Positions 32,257 through 45,180 of a DNA stretch of 64,000 nt are shown here, one piece after another. Numbering within the stretch: the stretch's first letter is position 1; each line of letters starts with the position of its first letter. The notes beneath the pieces are model-generated. The model ran no database searches, was not told the DNA's origin, and saw nothing but the letters and a program-made list of their open reading frames with translations. Source of the stretch: Monocercomonoides exilis (taxonomy: Eukaryota; Preaxostyla; Oxymonadida; Polymastigidae); NCBI GenBank assembly GCA_001643675.2, contig LSRY02000018.1:1-64000 (forward strand), in the 5' to 3' direction. The translations under genes and the position numbers were made by a program.

Positions 32257-33147
32257 TTGTTTCTGTTGGTGTTCTATTGATTGGAGCTTATTTTATTTCA
32301 AAAAAAATGACAGATCAAAGACTTTTGAAGCTGTTTTTATCGCAAATTTGTTGTTTGAGGATTCAGATGAAATGGTTCTGTTTTTAAATTAAAGAAGAGA
32401 ATTTTCACACAACATCTTGTACAGTGTATTTTTCCTTTGTTTTGTGTTATTTGAAAAGTGAACGCAATTTCTCTAGAGAAATACATTAAGTCTATGCTTT
32501 TTTCATTTATTGAATTGTGAGCTCAAATTATTCTCAAATTATTTTTATATCATTTTCACATTGTGTAAATTGATTTTTGAGAGTTAAAATTATTTATTTT
32601 AATAATAATTATTTCCTTCTCTATTATAATAAGAGGAATGAGCGTTTCATGTACTTTCATTAGATTATTCCTTTCAGTGAATTGACTTTTTGATTCCTGA
32701 TTAATAATCTTATTTATTTTTATTTTTTTTTTTTAATTATTCCACAACATTGTATTTGATTTTAACAGATAAATAAAACCATACTAGAGAATAAAATTAA
32801 TAATATTCTCATGAAGTTTGAGTTGCATTATAAAATTATGCGTTGAAAAGGAGAACAAATATTAAAATATAAGAATTTTCTTTTCACCTTTTCTATTTTA
32901 CACTCTGAATGAACATTGTTTATTGTAAAAAAAAATTAAAAAGACCGAAATTTATTTCAAAAAATTGATTGGATAATGCTTATTATCATTGAAAACTATT
33001 ATTCAAATAAAAGATAAAAATGATATTCGCATAATTGGATGATCATCCCGCAACAAATAACAGCAAGAAATTTATTTTCTTTTATAATCCATTTAACATC
33101 TTATAAAGTAAGTATAATTGCTTTAGTCTTCTTTATATACCCGTTAG
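32257..33147. other. Intergenic, AT-rich
   Basis: AT-rich sequence with several AATAAA-like motifs and no coding frame. It separates two co-directional genes. Confidence 0.5.
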
Positions 33148-35435
33148 ATGGAATGCCCAAATTGCAATGAAATTATAACGACAAACTTCAATCTTCATGT
33201 GAATTTTTGCCAAAGAAATCGAATAAAATGCCCCAAATGCAATAGAGCCGTCCTGAAAAATGTTTGCTGAATTTTAATTTTTTTAACAATTCGTTCTATT
33301 TTTTTAACGTAGGAATTAGAGCAGCATTTGAAAGATGAACATTATTTAGTTTGAGACTTTTATTCTAAATTTTTCCTTTTCGGTCAATGTGGTTTTTTTT
33401 TTTATCTTCATAACATTTTTCATATATAGGAAAAATGCGGTCTTTGTGGGTTGGAGGTAGATCATTTCTTTTTGGAAAAACACAAGTCAGATGATTGCGA
33501 AAACAGAGTTATTGGGCGATGCCCTTATTGCGATATTGATTTGTTTCCTCATTCGCCTAAAGATCACGTAGAGGAATGCGGAAACAGAACGGATTTGTGT
33601 GAAACGTGCAATCAACGTGTTAAATTAAAAGGTACATATGATTTCAAATTATTATAAATGTTTATTTAAATTTATAAATTGTAGATATGCTGCTCCATGT
33701 TGCATCTAATTGCAAGGAACATGTTTTGAATAAGCCCGTTGAAAGACCAAGACAAAATCGAGAAAGTTGGTCCTTACAAGGATGTTCATTCATTTGTCCT
33801 TTATGCGACGGTTGTGAGAACGAAAATGCAGCAGAAGTAATGAAGCACATAAAAAGTGAATGCGAATTGAGGGATTTTGTTCTTGAGTGGGCAGAAGAAA
33901 ACGGGAGGTTCCCACTTCCTGTCCCTGTCAGACGCACATCAACCAGAAATCGCTTTGGTACTATACAAAACACATTTGAGCGTATGCCGGATGAGTTGAT
34001 AAAAAAACACGAGAAAGAAATACAAAAGCTGGTTATGGAGCATTTCGATGGCTCGCCTTCAAACAATTTCAGAGAAAAAGAAGAAGAAGAAGAAGATGAT
34101 GATGATGATGATGACGGAGATGAAGAAGATAGAATGAATGCCTTTTTAATGAGAAAAGATAATTCTTTTGCTTATTCAGGTGAGATAAATGAGGAAGAAC
34201 ACAGCGAAGAGAGGAAGATAATACCTGCTGAAAAAGAATACGAAATGATGCAACAAGAGCTAAGGATGATCCAGGAGATAAGTCGAGCTGAGCTGCAGAA
34301 TCTGAGAAGGGAAAAAGAGTTTGAAAGAAAGAGGGAAAGAGAAAGAGAAAGAGAAAGAGAAAAGGAAAAGGAAAAAGAAAGTGAAAGAAAGAGGAGCAAT
34401 TACTCATCCATAGGCTACCAAGAAGAAGAGGCAGCGGATCATATTCAGTTCCAGCAGCAGTTCATGCAGAAGAGAGAGAGGGAAAGAAGCAGCGAAAACG
34501 AAAGGGCTGATTGGATGCTTTCACAGGCAGAGCGCATTTTCAGCGAGATTCAGAGGAAAAGGAATGAAGGCCAGGAAATGCGTGGGATAAGAGGCATTCG
34601 AGGCATTTCACCATTCGAAAATGGCGAGGAAGATAACATTGAATACGAAGAAGACAAAAATATCAGGGAAATTGAAGAGTATCTTGCACAGCTCATTCAG
34701 AAAGGGAGAAAAGAAGAGGAAGAAAGAGGAAGAAGGGAAAGCGATGATTTTACAGAGAGGATAGAGAGAGAAGAAAGAGAAGAGAAGAGAGAAAGAGAAG
34801 AGAAGCAAAAAAGGGAAGAAATGGAAGAGAAAGCCAAAATAGCGCGAGAGATGGGAATGACAGTGGAAGAATATATCGAAGCGCTGCAAGCAGAAAAGGA
34901 GTTGTATTCGACAAAGGAAAGAGAAGGAGCATCGCAAAGAGAAGGAGAATTTGAAGTGCCTGTTGTTGTCCACAAGGAAAAAGAAGGAAGCAAAAGGGAG
35001 AGAAACAGCCGTTTGAGACAACAACAGAAGATGGCAGTGAATTCGGCAAGTGCTCCTTCGAAGTTTCTCGATGGGCTTTCAATGCAATCTGCATCTCAGC
35101 CACGTCAGCTTCCATTTCATCCTTCTGCTTCTGCTTCTGCTTCTGCTCCTTCCACTTCATCACAACTTTCGTCTGCATCTTCTTCTTCCTCCTCCTCTTC
35201 ATCTTCGCCTTCATTTTCATCATCATCTTCGTCTTCATCATCATCTTCTTCTTCTTCTTCATCGTCGTCTCCATTGTCATCTTCTTCATCTTCTTCTTCA
35301 TCTTCTTCTTCATCTTCTTCTTCATCTTCTCTGCACAATTCATTCGAAGCACTACACAACCAGCTGTTCTTTCGTGATGCTATTTTTGAATCTGCGCTTG
35401 CTTTTGAAGATGCAATGGAAGAGATGTTTGGGTAA
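33148..35435 (+). CDS. TRAFD1/XAF1-type multi-zinc-finger protein, 4 exons
   Basis: Exons 33148-33261, 33313-33348, 33430-33631 and 33685-35435 give 700 residues. The first ~150 residues hold a ladder of C-x2-C...H-x3-5-C/H fingers: CPNCNEIITTNFNLHVNFC, CPKCNRAVLKNELEQH, CGLCGLEVDHFFLEKH, CPYCDIDLFPHSPKDH and CETCNQRVKLKDMLLH, with a later CPLCDGC...KHIKSEC. The order and spacing match the TRAF-type fingers of TRAFD1/XAF1. The middle (about 250-450) is a long charged Glu/Arg coiled coil and the end is a Ser run of about 100 residues. The family links to ubiquitin or signalling adaptor roles, but the function here is inference. Small exons interrupt between fingers. Donors are GTTTGCTG, GTTTGAGA and GTACATAT. 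It ends at TAA. Confidence 0.85.
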
Positions 35436-36569
35436 ATGAAATTAATTTTTTTGAAGAAATTGCTCATTTTGTGATTGTTATTACTATGATTATTGTTGTT
35501 TTTGTCTAAAGCTTCCTATGTTTGAATATCTGATGAATGGAATTAACAAATGAATAATCAAAATTATTGAACAATTTGCAATTTGAAAAATAATTAAAAT
35601 ATTGCTATTTATTTATTTCACATTTAGCTTCGTTTCATTGGTTCCTTTGTGAGCGTCCAATGAACGAAGATTTGGCATTTCATATTTTTGCTTTCTTTTT
35701 TATGTTTAGTAAATAATTTGATTGAAATTCTTCTTCCATTTGTTTTTTAGATAAAACTCCGTTCATTTGAACTTTCAAGAGAGTTCAAATGATTATCAGG
35801 GTTCATCTTATAAAAGTGATTACAACATTAAAATGCAGTATTTTTTGAGGAATCTTATGAATAACTTTTTCAAATTAAATCTTCAACTATCATAATTTAT
35901 ATAAATTTCTGATAATTGTTTGTTTTTGATGTTGAAATAAAAATTTTCAACAAATTAATTTCACATAATTCTATTGATGTTCAACTGGAAATCCATTGGC
36001 AGTTATAACAATAATGAATGAAATAAAACGCATAAACTGAAATGACTGCGAAAATAAACTGAAACATTCATTCATAAAAAATAATGAAAATCATTGAAAA
36101 TCTCAAAAATTCAAAATTAAAAATTAAGCAATTAAATAAAACGCCTTTGCACTCAAAGACAAAAAATCAAATCAAATCAAATTAAATCAAAAATAAATCA
36201 TTCAAAAATGAAACTTTTTTGAAAGAAAACAAAAAAATGATAAAAAAAGTCAAAAAATTCCAATAAAAAAAATTTCCATTTCAAAACTTTTGAACACAAT
36301 CAACAGATGTCAACCAAAATATTAAGAAAAAACAAGAAAAAGCTCACAAATCAATCATTTTTTCCTTTTTAAAGAAAAAAAACATTGATTTTCACATTCA
36401 CATTCAACAAATTATCAGACAAAAATTCTTTGGACAACACAAAAATTTCCAGTAATGTTACCTCAAATCAATTTCCGATCAGCTCATGCACCTAATGCAA
36501 TTTTAAAAAAATAAGGTATTTTCAAATGAACTGGAAGAAAACAATCGTTTTGCCTGTTTTATTTTGTAT
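35436..36569. other. Convergent intergenic region, AT-rich
   Basis: It lies between the 3' ends of the zinc-finger gene (+) and the vWA gene (-). It has only A-rich and T-rich sequence and no coding frame. Confidence 0.5.
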
Positions 36570-38823
36570 CTAAACACGATTGCCTTCAGAGTCTTCGTCT
36601 TGGTCCAAATACTTCAGCTTTCGGATTGCTTTGTACCTGTTTCAGGAAATAGAACAGGGGAAGATTCAAAGAAATAACAAAAAAGGTTAAACATATATAC
36701 AAATGTATGATCAAATTCGAAACAGAAAACATATAAGTCAATAAAAAAGAAAGAAAGAAAGAAAGAAGTTAATGAAATACGGTATGAATCAAAAAAAATT
36801 TTGTTCATTTCGTTTATTTTTAAAAAATATAAGAATAAGAATAATAAATTTGAGATAAATTAGAAATAAATTAGAAATAAAATAAAACTTTCAAACTGGT
36901 CAGGAATTTCCTGCAGCGCAGCCACAGCAAAAGCAGGTGCAAAGTTTTCGATGTATCTCTTTTTCAGATTGTGAAAGGCGACAAATTGGAACTGTGTTGT
37001 TGAATGAGGTATGAATGTGAGGGTAAAGAAGATTATGATAAGAAGAAGAAAGAATTATCAAGTTGAAGAAATACAAAGAATTAAATAATTAAATAATTAA
37101 AATAATGATAATGAAAAGCAAGATATTTTAAAAATAAATATATTTTTATTTATTTTCAATATAAGATTTACAGCAAATAATGTCATCCAAATGGAAAAAA
37201 CACGAAAATAATATTTAAATAAAAAAAAAAAAAAAATAAAAGATAGAAAATAAAAAGAAAGAAAGAAATATACGAAACACTGTAATGACAAAGCAAACAT
37301 TATCAAATATTCTTTTTGGAACACGATCATCAAATGTTTCCATTGTTCCCCTATGTGCCATGAGTCATAAATATGAAAGGGATTTATACAAAAGAGGAAA
37401 AAGAAAAAGAAAAAGAAAAAGAAAAAGAAAAAGAAAAAGAAAAAGAAAAAGAAAAAGAAAAAGAAGTAAATAAAAATAAATAAAACAGAATAAAAAGAAC
37501 AGAATATAATTGAATGAATAGTTTCAATTTTTGATCACAATTATGTTTATTAGTCTTCCTCTCCAAAAAATGTCTCTGTACTTCAATCGCAAATACGATT
37601 ATTTGAAAAAAAACAACCTTAAACGATAAAAATACATTTTTCTCTTTCTTTTTTTTTTTCGTTTTCTTCTTTTCTATCATCAAAACAAAAATCTCAATAA
37701 AAAATCTTCCACAAACCATGGACCGTCTCCCACCCCGACACAAATGATAGACAAAGGAAACTTAGAAGCCTCAACAATCGCCTTTGTCGTCTTTTCTTCG
37801 CAATTCACCTGGCCATCTGTAAGAATCACAAGGATATGATACTTCAGATTGGGAATCGAGCAAGAGATGATTGGAAAAAGAATTGAAAAAAAAAAAAAAA
37901 AAAAACAAATAAATAAAATAAGTTAAAATATTTAAAAAAAATTAAATTAAATAAAAATATTCAAAAAATCAAAACTGTTAAAAATTTATCATTTCTTTTC
38001 TCCAATTAAAACTTTTTAAATAAAAAAATCTTTTTTTTTATCAAACAGATTTTTCTTGTTTCACTATACGAATTGCTTCGTTGATTAATGGTGCAAAATC
38101 GGTTGGTCCAGAAAGTTGAGTTACAGGCACAAGTTGCTTATAGCGTTCAAGAACCTTAAATTTGTAAAGAGCATTTAAATTTCGCAATAAATCCTTGAAT
38201 TTATAATGTATTTGCGTCTTTATACCTCTTTGAAGCCATTACAAAATCTATCTTGAAAAAATGGCGTCACAGTTTTATCACTTTTATCAAAAAGAAAGAA
38301 AATTATAAAAGCAATTTTATTGAATATATCTTGAGAAAACGAACAAACGTAGATACAGAATCCCCAAAAATATACGCTGGAATCAGATGATCATCTTTGA
38401 AACAAAAAATTTATTAAAAACATTAAATAATTTTTAAAACTTTCAAAAATTGTCTCAAACCATCAAAAGCTTCAAGTGTTTCTCCCATAATCTCTATAGC
38501 TTCCATATAAGGATTTTTAACTGAAATATCATGTAAACTTCTCCCCTGGAATGTTCTACTTCCCTTTAGACAAAAAAAAATGAGATTAAATGAAAAAACA
38601 TTTTAAACACAAACAGTTGAAACATTTGACCCAGTAAAATCTATCCCAAAAATCAGATTTGAACTTTCCAATCCTGCTTCTCGAATTGCCTTTTGAACCT
38701 TTTCGTTGAGAAAAAATACAAATCAAAGAAGAAGTAAATGCATCAAATAAATGTGAATACTTCCCCTATTGTCTTGTACTGATCAGGAATAAAATGAGGA
38801 ATTGACGAAGTTGTACAGCCCAT
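36570..38823 (-). CDS. Copine/RGLG-type vWA protein, 10 exons, N-myristoylation signal
   Basis: No long ORF exists here, but splicing ten small exons gives 265 residues that follow the copine-type vWA domain throughout. Exons on the minus strand are 38823-38761, 38698-38615, 38563-38461, 38394-38349, 38280-38226, 38154-38047, 37841-37717, 37350-37299, 36991-36897 and 36636-36570 (798 nt, divisible by 3). The N-terminus MGCTTSS is a myristoylation plus palmitoylation signal. MIDAS residues are in GIDFTGSN (DxTxS), SGPTDFAP and LTDGQV. Other family blocks are [42 protein letters not shown] and LQEIPDQYKAI. There are no C2 domains and no RING finger, unlike copines and plant RGLG ligases. It is predicted to be a membrane-anchored metal-dependent protein-binding module. 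Seven of nine introns start GTTTG. The intron at 37716-37351 holds an (AAAAAG)n tract. Confidence 0.9.
37396..37466 (+). repeat. (GAAAAA)n hexamer repeat in a vWA-gene intron
   Basis: About eleven GAAAAA units lie inside the minus-strand intron 37716-37351. The Lys/Arg-rich plus-strand frame across it is a shadow. Confidence 0.9.
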
Positions 38824-39864
38824 TTGATTTTTCACAATCAAAGATCGTCCTTAACCCTTTATAATACTCTCCGTTTAAATAACAAACAACTATTCAATTG
38901 ACAACAGAATTACTTGTTAAGAATATCATTGAAGACAAAAATGCACACCAAATAATATCTGAAAACTTCGACATCTTCATTTCGATTTTGCAATTACAAT
39001 CATATTTTTTCATCATTTTTTTCACCGAAACAAAAAGAATCTGAATTGAATCCTTTCGTTCAATTTTTTAAAATTGATTTCATTGTGCATGAAATAACTT
39101 TCTTCAACATCCAGTTTATCATTAAGCATCACTTCATAAGAATCATGCTCGTAATAAGGCTCGAACTCTTTCTCCCTCTCTCTGTTTTTCTCCCTTTTTT
39201 GTTTATTGTTCAATTTTCAGTTATTTCATAAAATATCTCAGAATTCATTGATGTTCAACAACTCATTTTCTTCCAATTAACAAAGGGAGAATGACGCTCG
39301 GCTTTTGAAGATGCAAGGATAAGTTATACAAATACCATTCAATCATTATATCCAACTCGCTAAAAAAATCTAAAAAAAAATCTTTTTTTTTATATTTTTG
39401 GATGAAAGAGAGATGTGCAATTCCTCTGTTGAACAGTTTGGTTATTTGCTTGCTGTTTGTGAAATTGTTGTGCAGGATCAAAGCCAAAGAGTGAAAAAGA
39501 AGCAAATTCAATAGTGTTCTGACTCTTCTGTTTCTTTTGGTGCCACTTCGCTAACATTTGAAATGGCAAAAAAACATCTTTAGCTGACTCACAGCTTTGT
39601 CCACTGATGAATTCTCTGAGAAATTTTGGTAGACTTTTTTGGATTCATCTATTCTTGGTATGCCTGTGCTTTTCTTGTCCAACAGCATTGAAGAGATCTT
39701 TTGTCTTTAATTGGATGGCAAAGATAGAGAGAAAAAAGTTCATTTTTCAAAATCTCTAATTTTATTTTTCACACTTTTAGACTGTTTTGAATTGCAAATT
39801 GAAGATTAAGAAAAAAAACCTAATTTTTGAGTAACATCGTAAAAAATCAAAACATTTCATTTCT
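38824..39864. other. Intergenic, AT-rich
   Basis: Short frames on both strands (for example 39046-39231 plus and 39263-39511 minus) show no motif. It separates two minus-strand genes. Confidence 0.45.
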
Positions 39865-41180
39865 TCAAATAAACAATAAATAATCTTTAATATCATGTGA
39901 AAAATTATAAAATATATCATCTGTTGGAAGCACTTCAATGAAGCTTGTCACAATATCTTCGTATCCGCCTTCCTCCAGCTTTTCAAATATCTTTCTTTTA
40001 ATCTTCCATTTTGCATAATCCAATTCTCGATACTCTGCACTTTCCAATCTATCGCAAAGAGATGTAAATACATAAAAACAGTTCCCAACAGAATCGTTAT
40101 CTTCAAATGTTTCCCAACAAACACAATCCAAAACTCGCTCAACAGCTCCACTCTTTGCGAAAACATCAGTTTTTTCTTGTATCCACATATCTGAATTTGA
40201 CATTAAAAGAAAAAACCATGTGCATTTTCCGTATATCGAATTCTTATTACACTTTGCTGCATCGTATAGCTTTGCAACGCACGCAGTTAATCCAATATGC
40301 TCTTCTTCATTTCGCACACAAAAAATATCTCCTGTATAAACAGAAATAGATTTCATCCATCTCTTTATTGTATTGAATTCAACTGATTTTTCCAGTTCTC
40401 GTTCATTTTTCTTCCAATTCAAGCGTCTCATCAGCTCTTCTAATTCTTTTGTTGCTTCTCTCGCAAAATGCAGCTTATCCACAACTGTCGGTTCCAATCC
40501 ATAGCCACGATGAAACCTTGTAATCAAAAACCCCCAGGCCGATTGATACCCAAGATGCGTCAGATTGTGATGTTCCTGGTGATGCTTGATGATTTCTGTG
40601 ATGTCATTGAGATACAACTCCTTTTCAAATTCCTAGCAATTTTCATAAAAGCGAGTTAACATTACAAACGAAACATAAAATACGAAAACATTTTCCGGAG
40701 CCATTATGCTCAAAGCCAGCAAAGCCAATTCCACTTCGTTTTGAGTTTCTTCGCTTTCTTCCTTGTTCAATGCAACTTTCAGAAGGCGACGAACCCATAT
40801 TGGAAGCAATTTCGATGAAGCCACGCTGTTCAACAAAAGAAAGCATTCACACAGATCAGCAAGCAGCTTTTCGTTTTCTTCTTCTTTTTTCTGTTCTTCT
40901 TCAAATGTCTCCATAAACCTTTCATACAATAAAGATTTAAAAAAACCATAAAAAAAAATATCCTTCAGCTCTATCCAATATCCAATGTTCTTCAACGGCA
41001 TAAGTGCGTTTTCCATTGTCATTTTCTTTTCTTCAATCATTTCATGAATTTCATTGAACAGTTCTTTTGTGAAAACAGATTTGAACTCCTTTTCACCCAT
41101 TCCGCTAATAACTTCATCCATTCCTTTAATTATTTGTTTCTGCTCTATGTCTGTGTTATTCGTCAGTTGAGAGAGTTTCT
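39865..41180 (-). CDS. Oxymonad-type paralogous family protein, copy A (5' end unresolved)
   Basis: Two well-supported exons, 41180-40690 and 40632-39865 (57-nt intron GTTTTCGTATTT...TTGCTAG), encode about 418 residues. They contain IEQKQIIKGMDEVISGMGE, FTKELFNEIHEMIEEKK, LADLCECFLLL, VALNKEESEETQNEVELALLAL and, after the intron, EKELYLNDITEIIKHHQEH with a downstream LHFAREATKELEEL. The exon start and both exon phases match copy B at 43.9 kb. An upstream 69-nt exon at 41296-41228 is possible (contains KKTNIFEFANIF); the initiator is not identified. The family looks like a helical-repeat (ARM/HEAT-like) group that I recall as heavily expanded in Monocercomonoides. Its function is unknown. It ends at TGA. 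Confidence 0.75.
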
Positions 41181-41639
41181 CTAAAAAAAATTGATAAATA
41201 ATTAAAATAATTAAAAAACAAAAATACGTTCATTCCACCACTCGTTTCTTTTAAAAATATTGGCAAACTCAAAAATATTTGTCTTTTTGAATGTGACTGT
41301 GCAACCGAAAAATTATTTCAAAACAAGAAATAAATTCATTTTTCAGAAATGTCGATTAATAATCGCATCAACATAAATTAAAAATGATAAATCGAAATTT
41401 TTAATTAACGCAGGATTCGAAACCTCTTTTGCCATCAATGATTTTTGACTCAAAATTTGAAAAACCAAAAAAAAATAAAAAAACTTCTTTTAAGCAAATA
41501 ATTAAGGGTAGGCAACCAATAATTCTATAAGCAAAGATTTTTGATTGGTGATTTGCGACAGCCAGAGCATGTTTGAGCTGCTTGGGCGAATGGCTACAGA
41601 TGCAACAATGTGAGATATAGCAATGCATATGAACAGGGA

Positions 41640-43320
41640 TTATTTTTTCAGATGGTGGAGCGAGTGGCTGTTTGCATCGATTACTTGCGAAAAGGAAGCT
41701 GATGGGGGAAATTGCATGAAATTTGAACTTTGCAATATGTTACAAAATACATGACACAATATCGACTACAATATTTTGATGAGAAATAATTCAAGAAAGA
41801 TGCAAAAATAGCTACGACAATTTCAGAAAAGTTGAAATGAACAGCGAGCTCAATTTTGTGGAAATATGTTTACTTTGCATATCTTTTGGGCAGGAATTGT
41901 TTAACTTTTTTTTTATGTGGGGAGGTTGGTTTCGTGGAAAAAGAAAGGGAATTGAGTGGTTGGACAATGGAGGAAGCGAACAGAACGAAGCACTCAGCAG
42001 GCGTGAACAACAATCTCATTGCCATTTGTACGAAGCCTGCTGGAAAGCTATCAACAAAAACATGAAGTTGAATTAGTCTTTGAAGAGGAGTTCATTTCTT
42101 GTTAATTTGGAGAATATAATCTTTCATCTGATATCATAGCCAACTTCACAACGGATTCTCTGCTTTCAAAGACGTTCTTTGCCAGCCATTTATTATCCAG
42201 TTATCTGCTTTTTTGAAGGAAGAGAAACAATTTTGGTGAACAAGAAAGCCAGCTGTGTTGATAATTGCCAATTTATTGGAGATGGGAAAATATTACAAGT
42301 CAAAAAGATGGTTTGGTTTTTTTTATTTCATTCATTTTTCTTAAATGGGGTATTTTCAATGAATATAGATTGACCATGAACAGGAATGCCACAGAGAGAG
42401 AAAGAAGCACTAGAATCCTTCTCAAAAGAGCTAGAAGCTTTGAGTTTATTCATGTTTGAATTACATTCAACAATGACATTCGTGACTTCCCATCTATTTT
42501 TCATGCTTCATCATCGATTAACTCATCTTCTTCTTCTTTGCAGTCATCGTTATTTCCAAGAATTGTTTGATGAGAACAGCCATTTTGATGCTTTCGTTTC
42601 AAGACTCACAATTCCGGAGAAGTTGTAGAATTGTACGAAGTGTGAATGTCCTTTGGAAATTGCATGGGATTTTGAGTTGGAGTTGGAGTTGGAGTTGGCG
42701 GAATTCAAAGAGAAGAAGAGAAAGGAGGGGATACAGTGAAGGGCAAGAAAACTGGGGAAAATAGTTGTGAACAAGAAAATCAGATTTGAAGAAGAAGAGG
42801 AGAGAAGAGAGAAAGAGGAAACAAGCTATTATGAAAGAGAACGCAATATTTTCTAATGAATGAAATGAAAGAAGAAAAGATGTTCCACATTTTGAGGAAA
42901 GAAAGCACAGAGAAAGAGAAAGAGAAGAGAAAAAGTATTCTTCCCAATATTCGCTTAAAAAAAAAGATGAAGAAAATATTTGGATTAATTATTACGGTAA
43001 ACTTCCCAAAAGAAGAGACGAAAGTGGGAATTTTCATGAAGAAAAGGAAAATATTTATGGAAAGAAGAAGCAGAAGATAAAACTAAAGCTGTGAAAATCA
43101 ATCAAAGAGAAATATTTCTCCGATGCTGCTAATTCTCCGGATTTGGTTCAAAAATCTTAAAAAGTGATATTTTGAGGATATAAGCAGAAGAAGCAAAGGA
43201 AACAAATGAAACAAAGGAGACAAAGGATATAAAGGAGATAAAGGAACTAAAGGAGATAATGGAGATAAAGGAGATAAAGGAAATGGAGAAAGATGAAATA
43301 CAGCAAGCAGATGATTAGAG
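41640..43320 (+). pseudogene. Broken coding region between the two paralogs
   Basis: The plus strand is coding-like but riddled with stops. At 41640-42070 one frame (contains LLGRNCLTFFLCGEVGFVEK) has several TGA codons and one TAA. At 42180-42310 a SPRY-like piece reads AIYYPVICFFEGRETILVNK. At 42377-42750 two exons join across a GTTTGAATTA...TTTGCAG intron (contains KEALESFSKELEALSLF then HRYFQELFDENSHFDAF). There an in-frame TAG at about 42627 falls before NCTKCECPLE. A Lys/Glu repeat region follows to about 43320 with further TAA/TAG. I cannot name the family. It is probably a decayed gene. Some pieces may be chance readings of purine-rich DNA. Confidence 0.35.
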
Positions 43321-43864
43321 CGAAGAGGGATATAGTTTTTTTATTTTTTATTTTATTATTTTTTTATTTTTTTTTTTTTTTTTTTGGATAATCATGTTTT
43401 AAATGTTTCTTTCAGAATGCATCATAAAATATGATAATCTCATTTGCAATGCATTCATAAAAGATAATTTTTCTTTTTCTTTGGTAAATTTTCACTCATT
43501 GTTCCCTCATTTGGTGATAAAAATTGTTGTTCAAAAAAAAAAGTTTTGATCAAAATGTCCATAACAATAAGCAAGAATAAATTGAAAGTTGTTTTCAACA
43601 TTAAACATTTTCATAAAAATACTAATATTGAATCAAATGGTATAAATTTTGATATTCTCATGGATATTTAAGGCTTCTATTTGTCATCAACTCCTTCTTT
43701 ACAAACATGTTAACCATCAATTTGAATTGCAATTTGTGGATATTTGATGATTTCCATGAAACCAAAAATGCAGGAAATAAATGTCACAGATAGGTTCACT
43801 TGTTTGCACTTATAGTTTCATTCCAATTTTTGATAATTGAGAAATTTTCTTTTTCAATTTTCAG
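43321..43864. other. AT-rich region upstream of copy B
   Basis: It holds a poly(T) tract near 43330-43385 and no clear coding frame. The first exon and start codon of copy B should lie here but could not be identified; ATG at about 43554 is one candidate. Confidence 0.4.
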
Positions 43865-45180
43865 ATTTGCTAGATAAACTAAAATACTCCTCTAATGCTG
43901 AGCAAAAACAAATTATTGAAGAGATGAATGAACTTATAGATGATATGGGAGAAGTGGAAACTGAAATTGTTTTCACAACAGAACTATTCGACAAGATAGA
44001 ATTAATGATTGAAGAAAAGAACTTATCATTGGAAGATTCTATTTTGTTACTGAAGCGGGTTGGGCGCTGCAGCATGCTAAAGTTAGTGACTAATTATAGT
44101 TTTGTCAATTGTTCGTTGAGGAAAAGATTTGAAAAGTTGATTATTGATGAAGATAAAAAGAAAGAAGGTGAGGATCAAAAGCTATTGATTGATCTTTGCG
44201 AATGCTATCTAATGCTGATTGTTTCTTTTAAAAATGTATCAAAAGAAATGATTTCTGTATTGATTCCTTGCATCATGAAAGTTGCTTTGTACAAGGAGGA
44301 AAACGAGGAAACTCAAAAAGAAGTGGAAATGGCATTGCTTGCTTTGAGTTACGTAGAGAAATATGACGTTTGAGCATTCATGATTTCGTTTTTATTGAAT
44401 TATTTATTTGATTAGGAAATTGAAAAGGAACTGTTTTTGAAAGATATTAAAGAAATCATCACAAATCACCAAAAGCGTAACAATCTGACACGCTTTGCAT
44501 ATCAAGCTGCTTGGCAATTTTTGATCTACAGACTATGCAGGGATGAAAGTTTGGAAGACATAATTGTGAATGAGCTTCATTTTGGAAGAGAGGCAAGAAG
44601 AGAGTTGGAAGAACTGTCAAGAAGTGTGGATTGGAAGAGAAATTATGAGGAAAAAGGAGAAAAAGAAGCTAAAGATGCGCTAATAATCAAAAGATGGCTT
44701 CAAACGTTTGAGTCATATCTTGAATCGTGTGAACTGTGGAATGAAGAATATGTCGAAGTTTTCAACAGCATTGTTCAGGTGTTGAGTTCAGCAAAGGTGA
44801 ATAACAGAGAAATTAGCTACGGGTGCATCCATTTATTTATGACAGCAGCAGAAAACAGTTTTATCAAAATTGAAGACTTGCTGAAAAGTGGAGCGGCTGA
44901 TGCTGTTATGGAGGGGATTCATCAACCAACTATGGATAATGATATCATATGTATGTATTTGGAATTTTTTGAAATTATTTCGTTGCGATTGAAAGAAAAA
45001 AAGGATGATGAAATCGAAGAAGCAAAAAGAAAAGAATTGAAAAAGAAAGTGTTTGAAAAGATGGAAGAAGTTGGAGACGAAGATGCGATCATGAGCTTTT
45101 ATAAAATACTTCCATTTCTTGCCAGCATAAAGTATTTCTTCGTATCATCAAACATTAAATATTACTTTGTGAATGTTTGA
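43865..45180 (+). CDS. Oxymonad-type paralogous family protein, copy B (5' end unresolved)
   Basis: Exons 43865-44352 and 44416-45180 (63-nt intron GTAGAGAAAT...TTGATTAG) encode about 416 residues homologous to copy A: AEQKQIIEEMNELIDDMGE, FTTELFDKIELMIEEKN, LIDLCECYLML, VALYKEENEETQKEVEMALL, then EKELFLKDIKEIITNHQK and LHFGREARRELEEL. The acceptor TTTTTCAATTTTCAG and the phase of the first exon match copy A exactly, so both genes share an upstream intron. Copy B points away from copy A, so the two may come from an inverted duplication. Function unknown. It ends at TGA. Confidence 0.75.
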
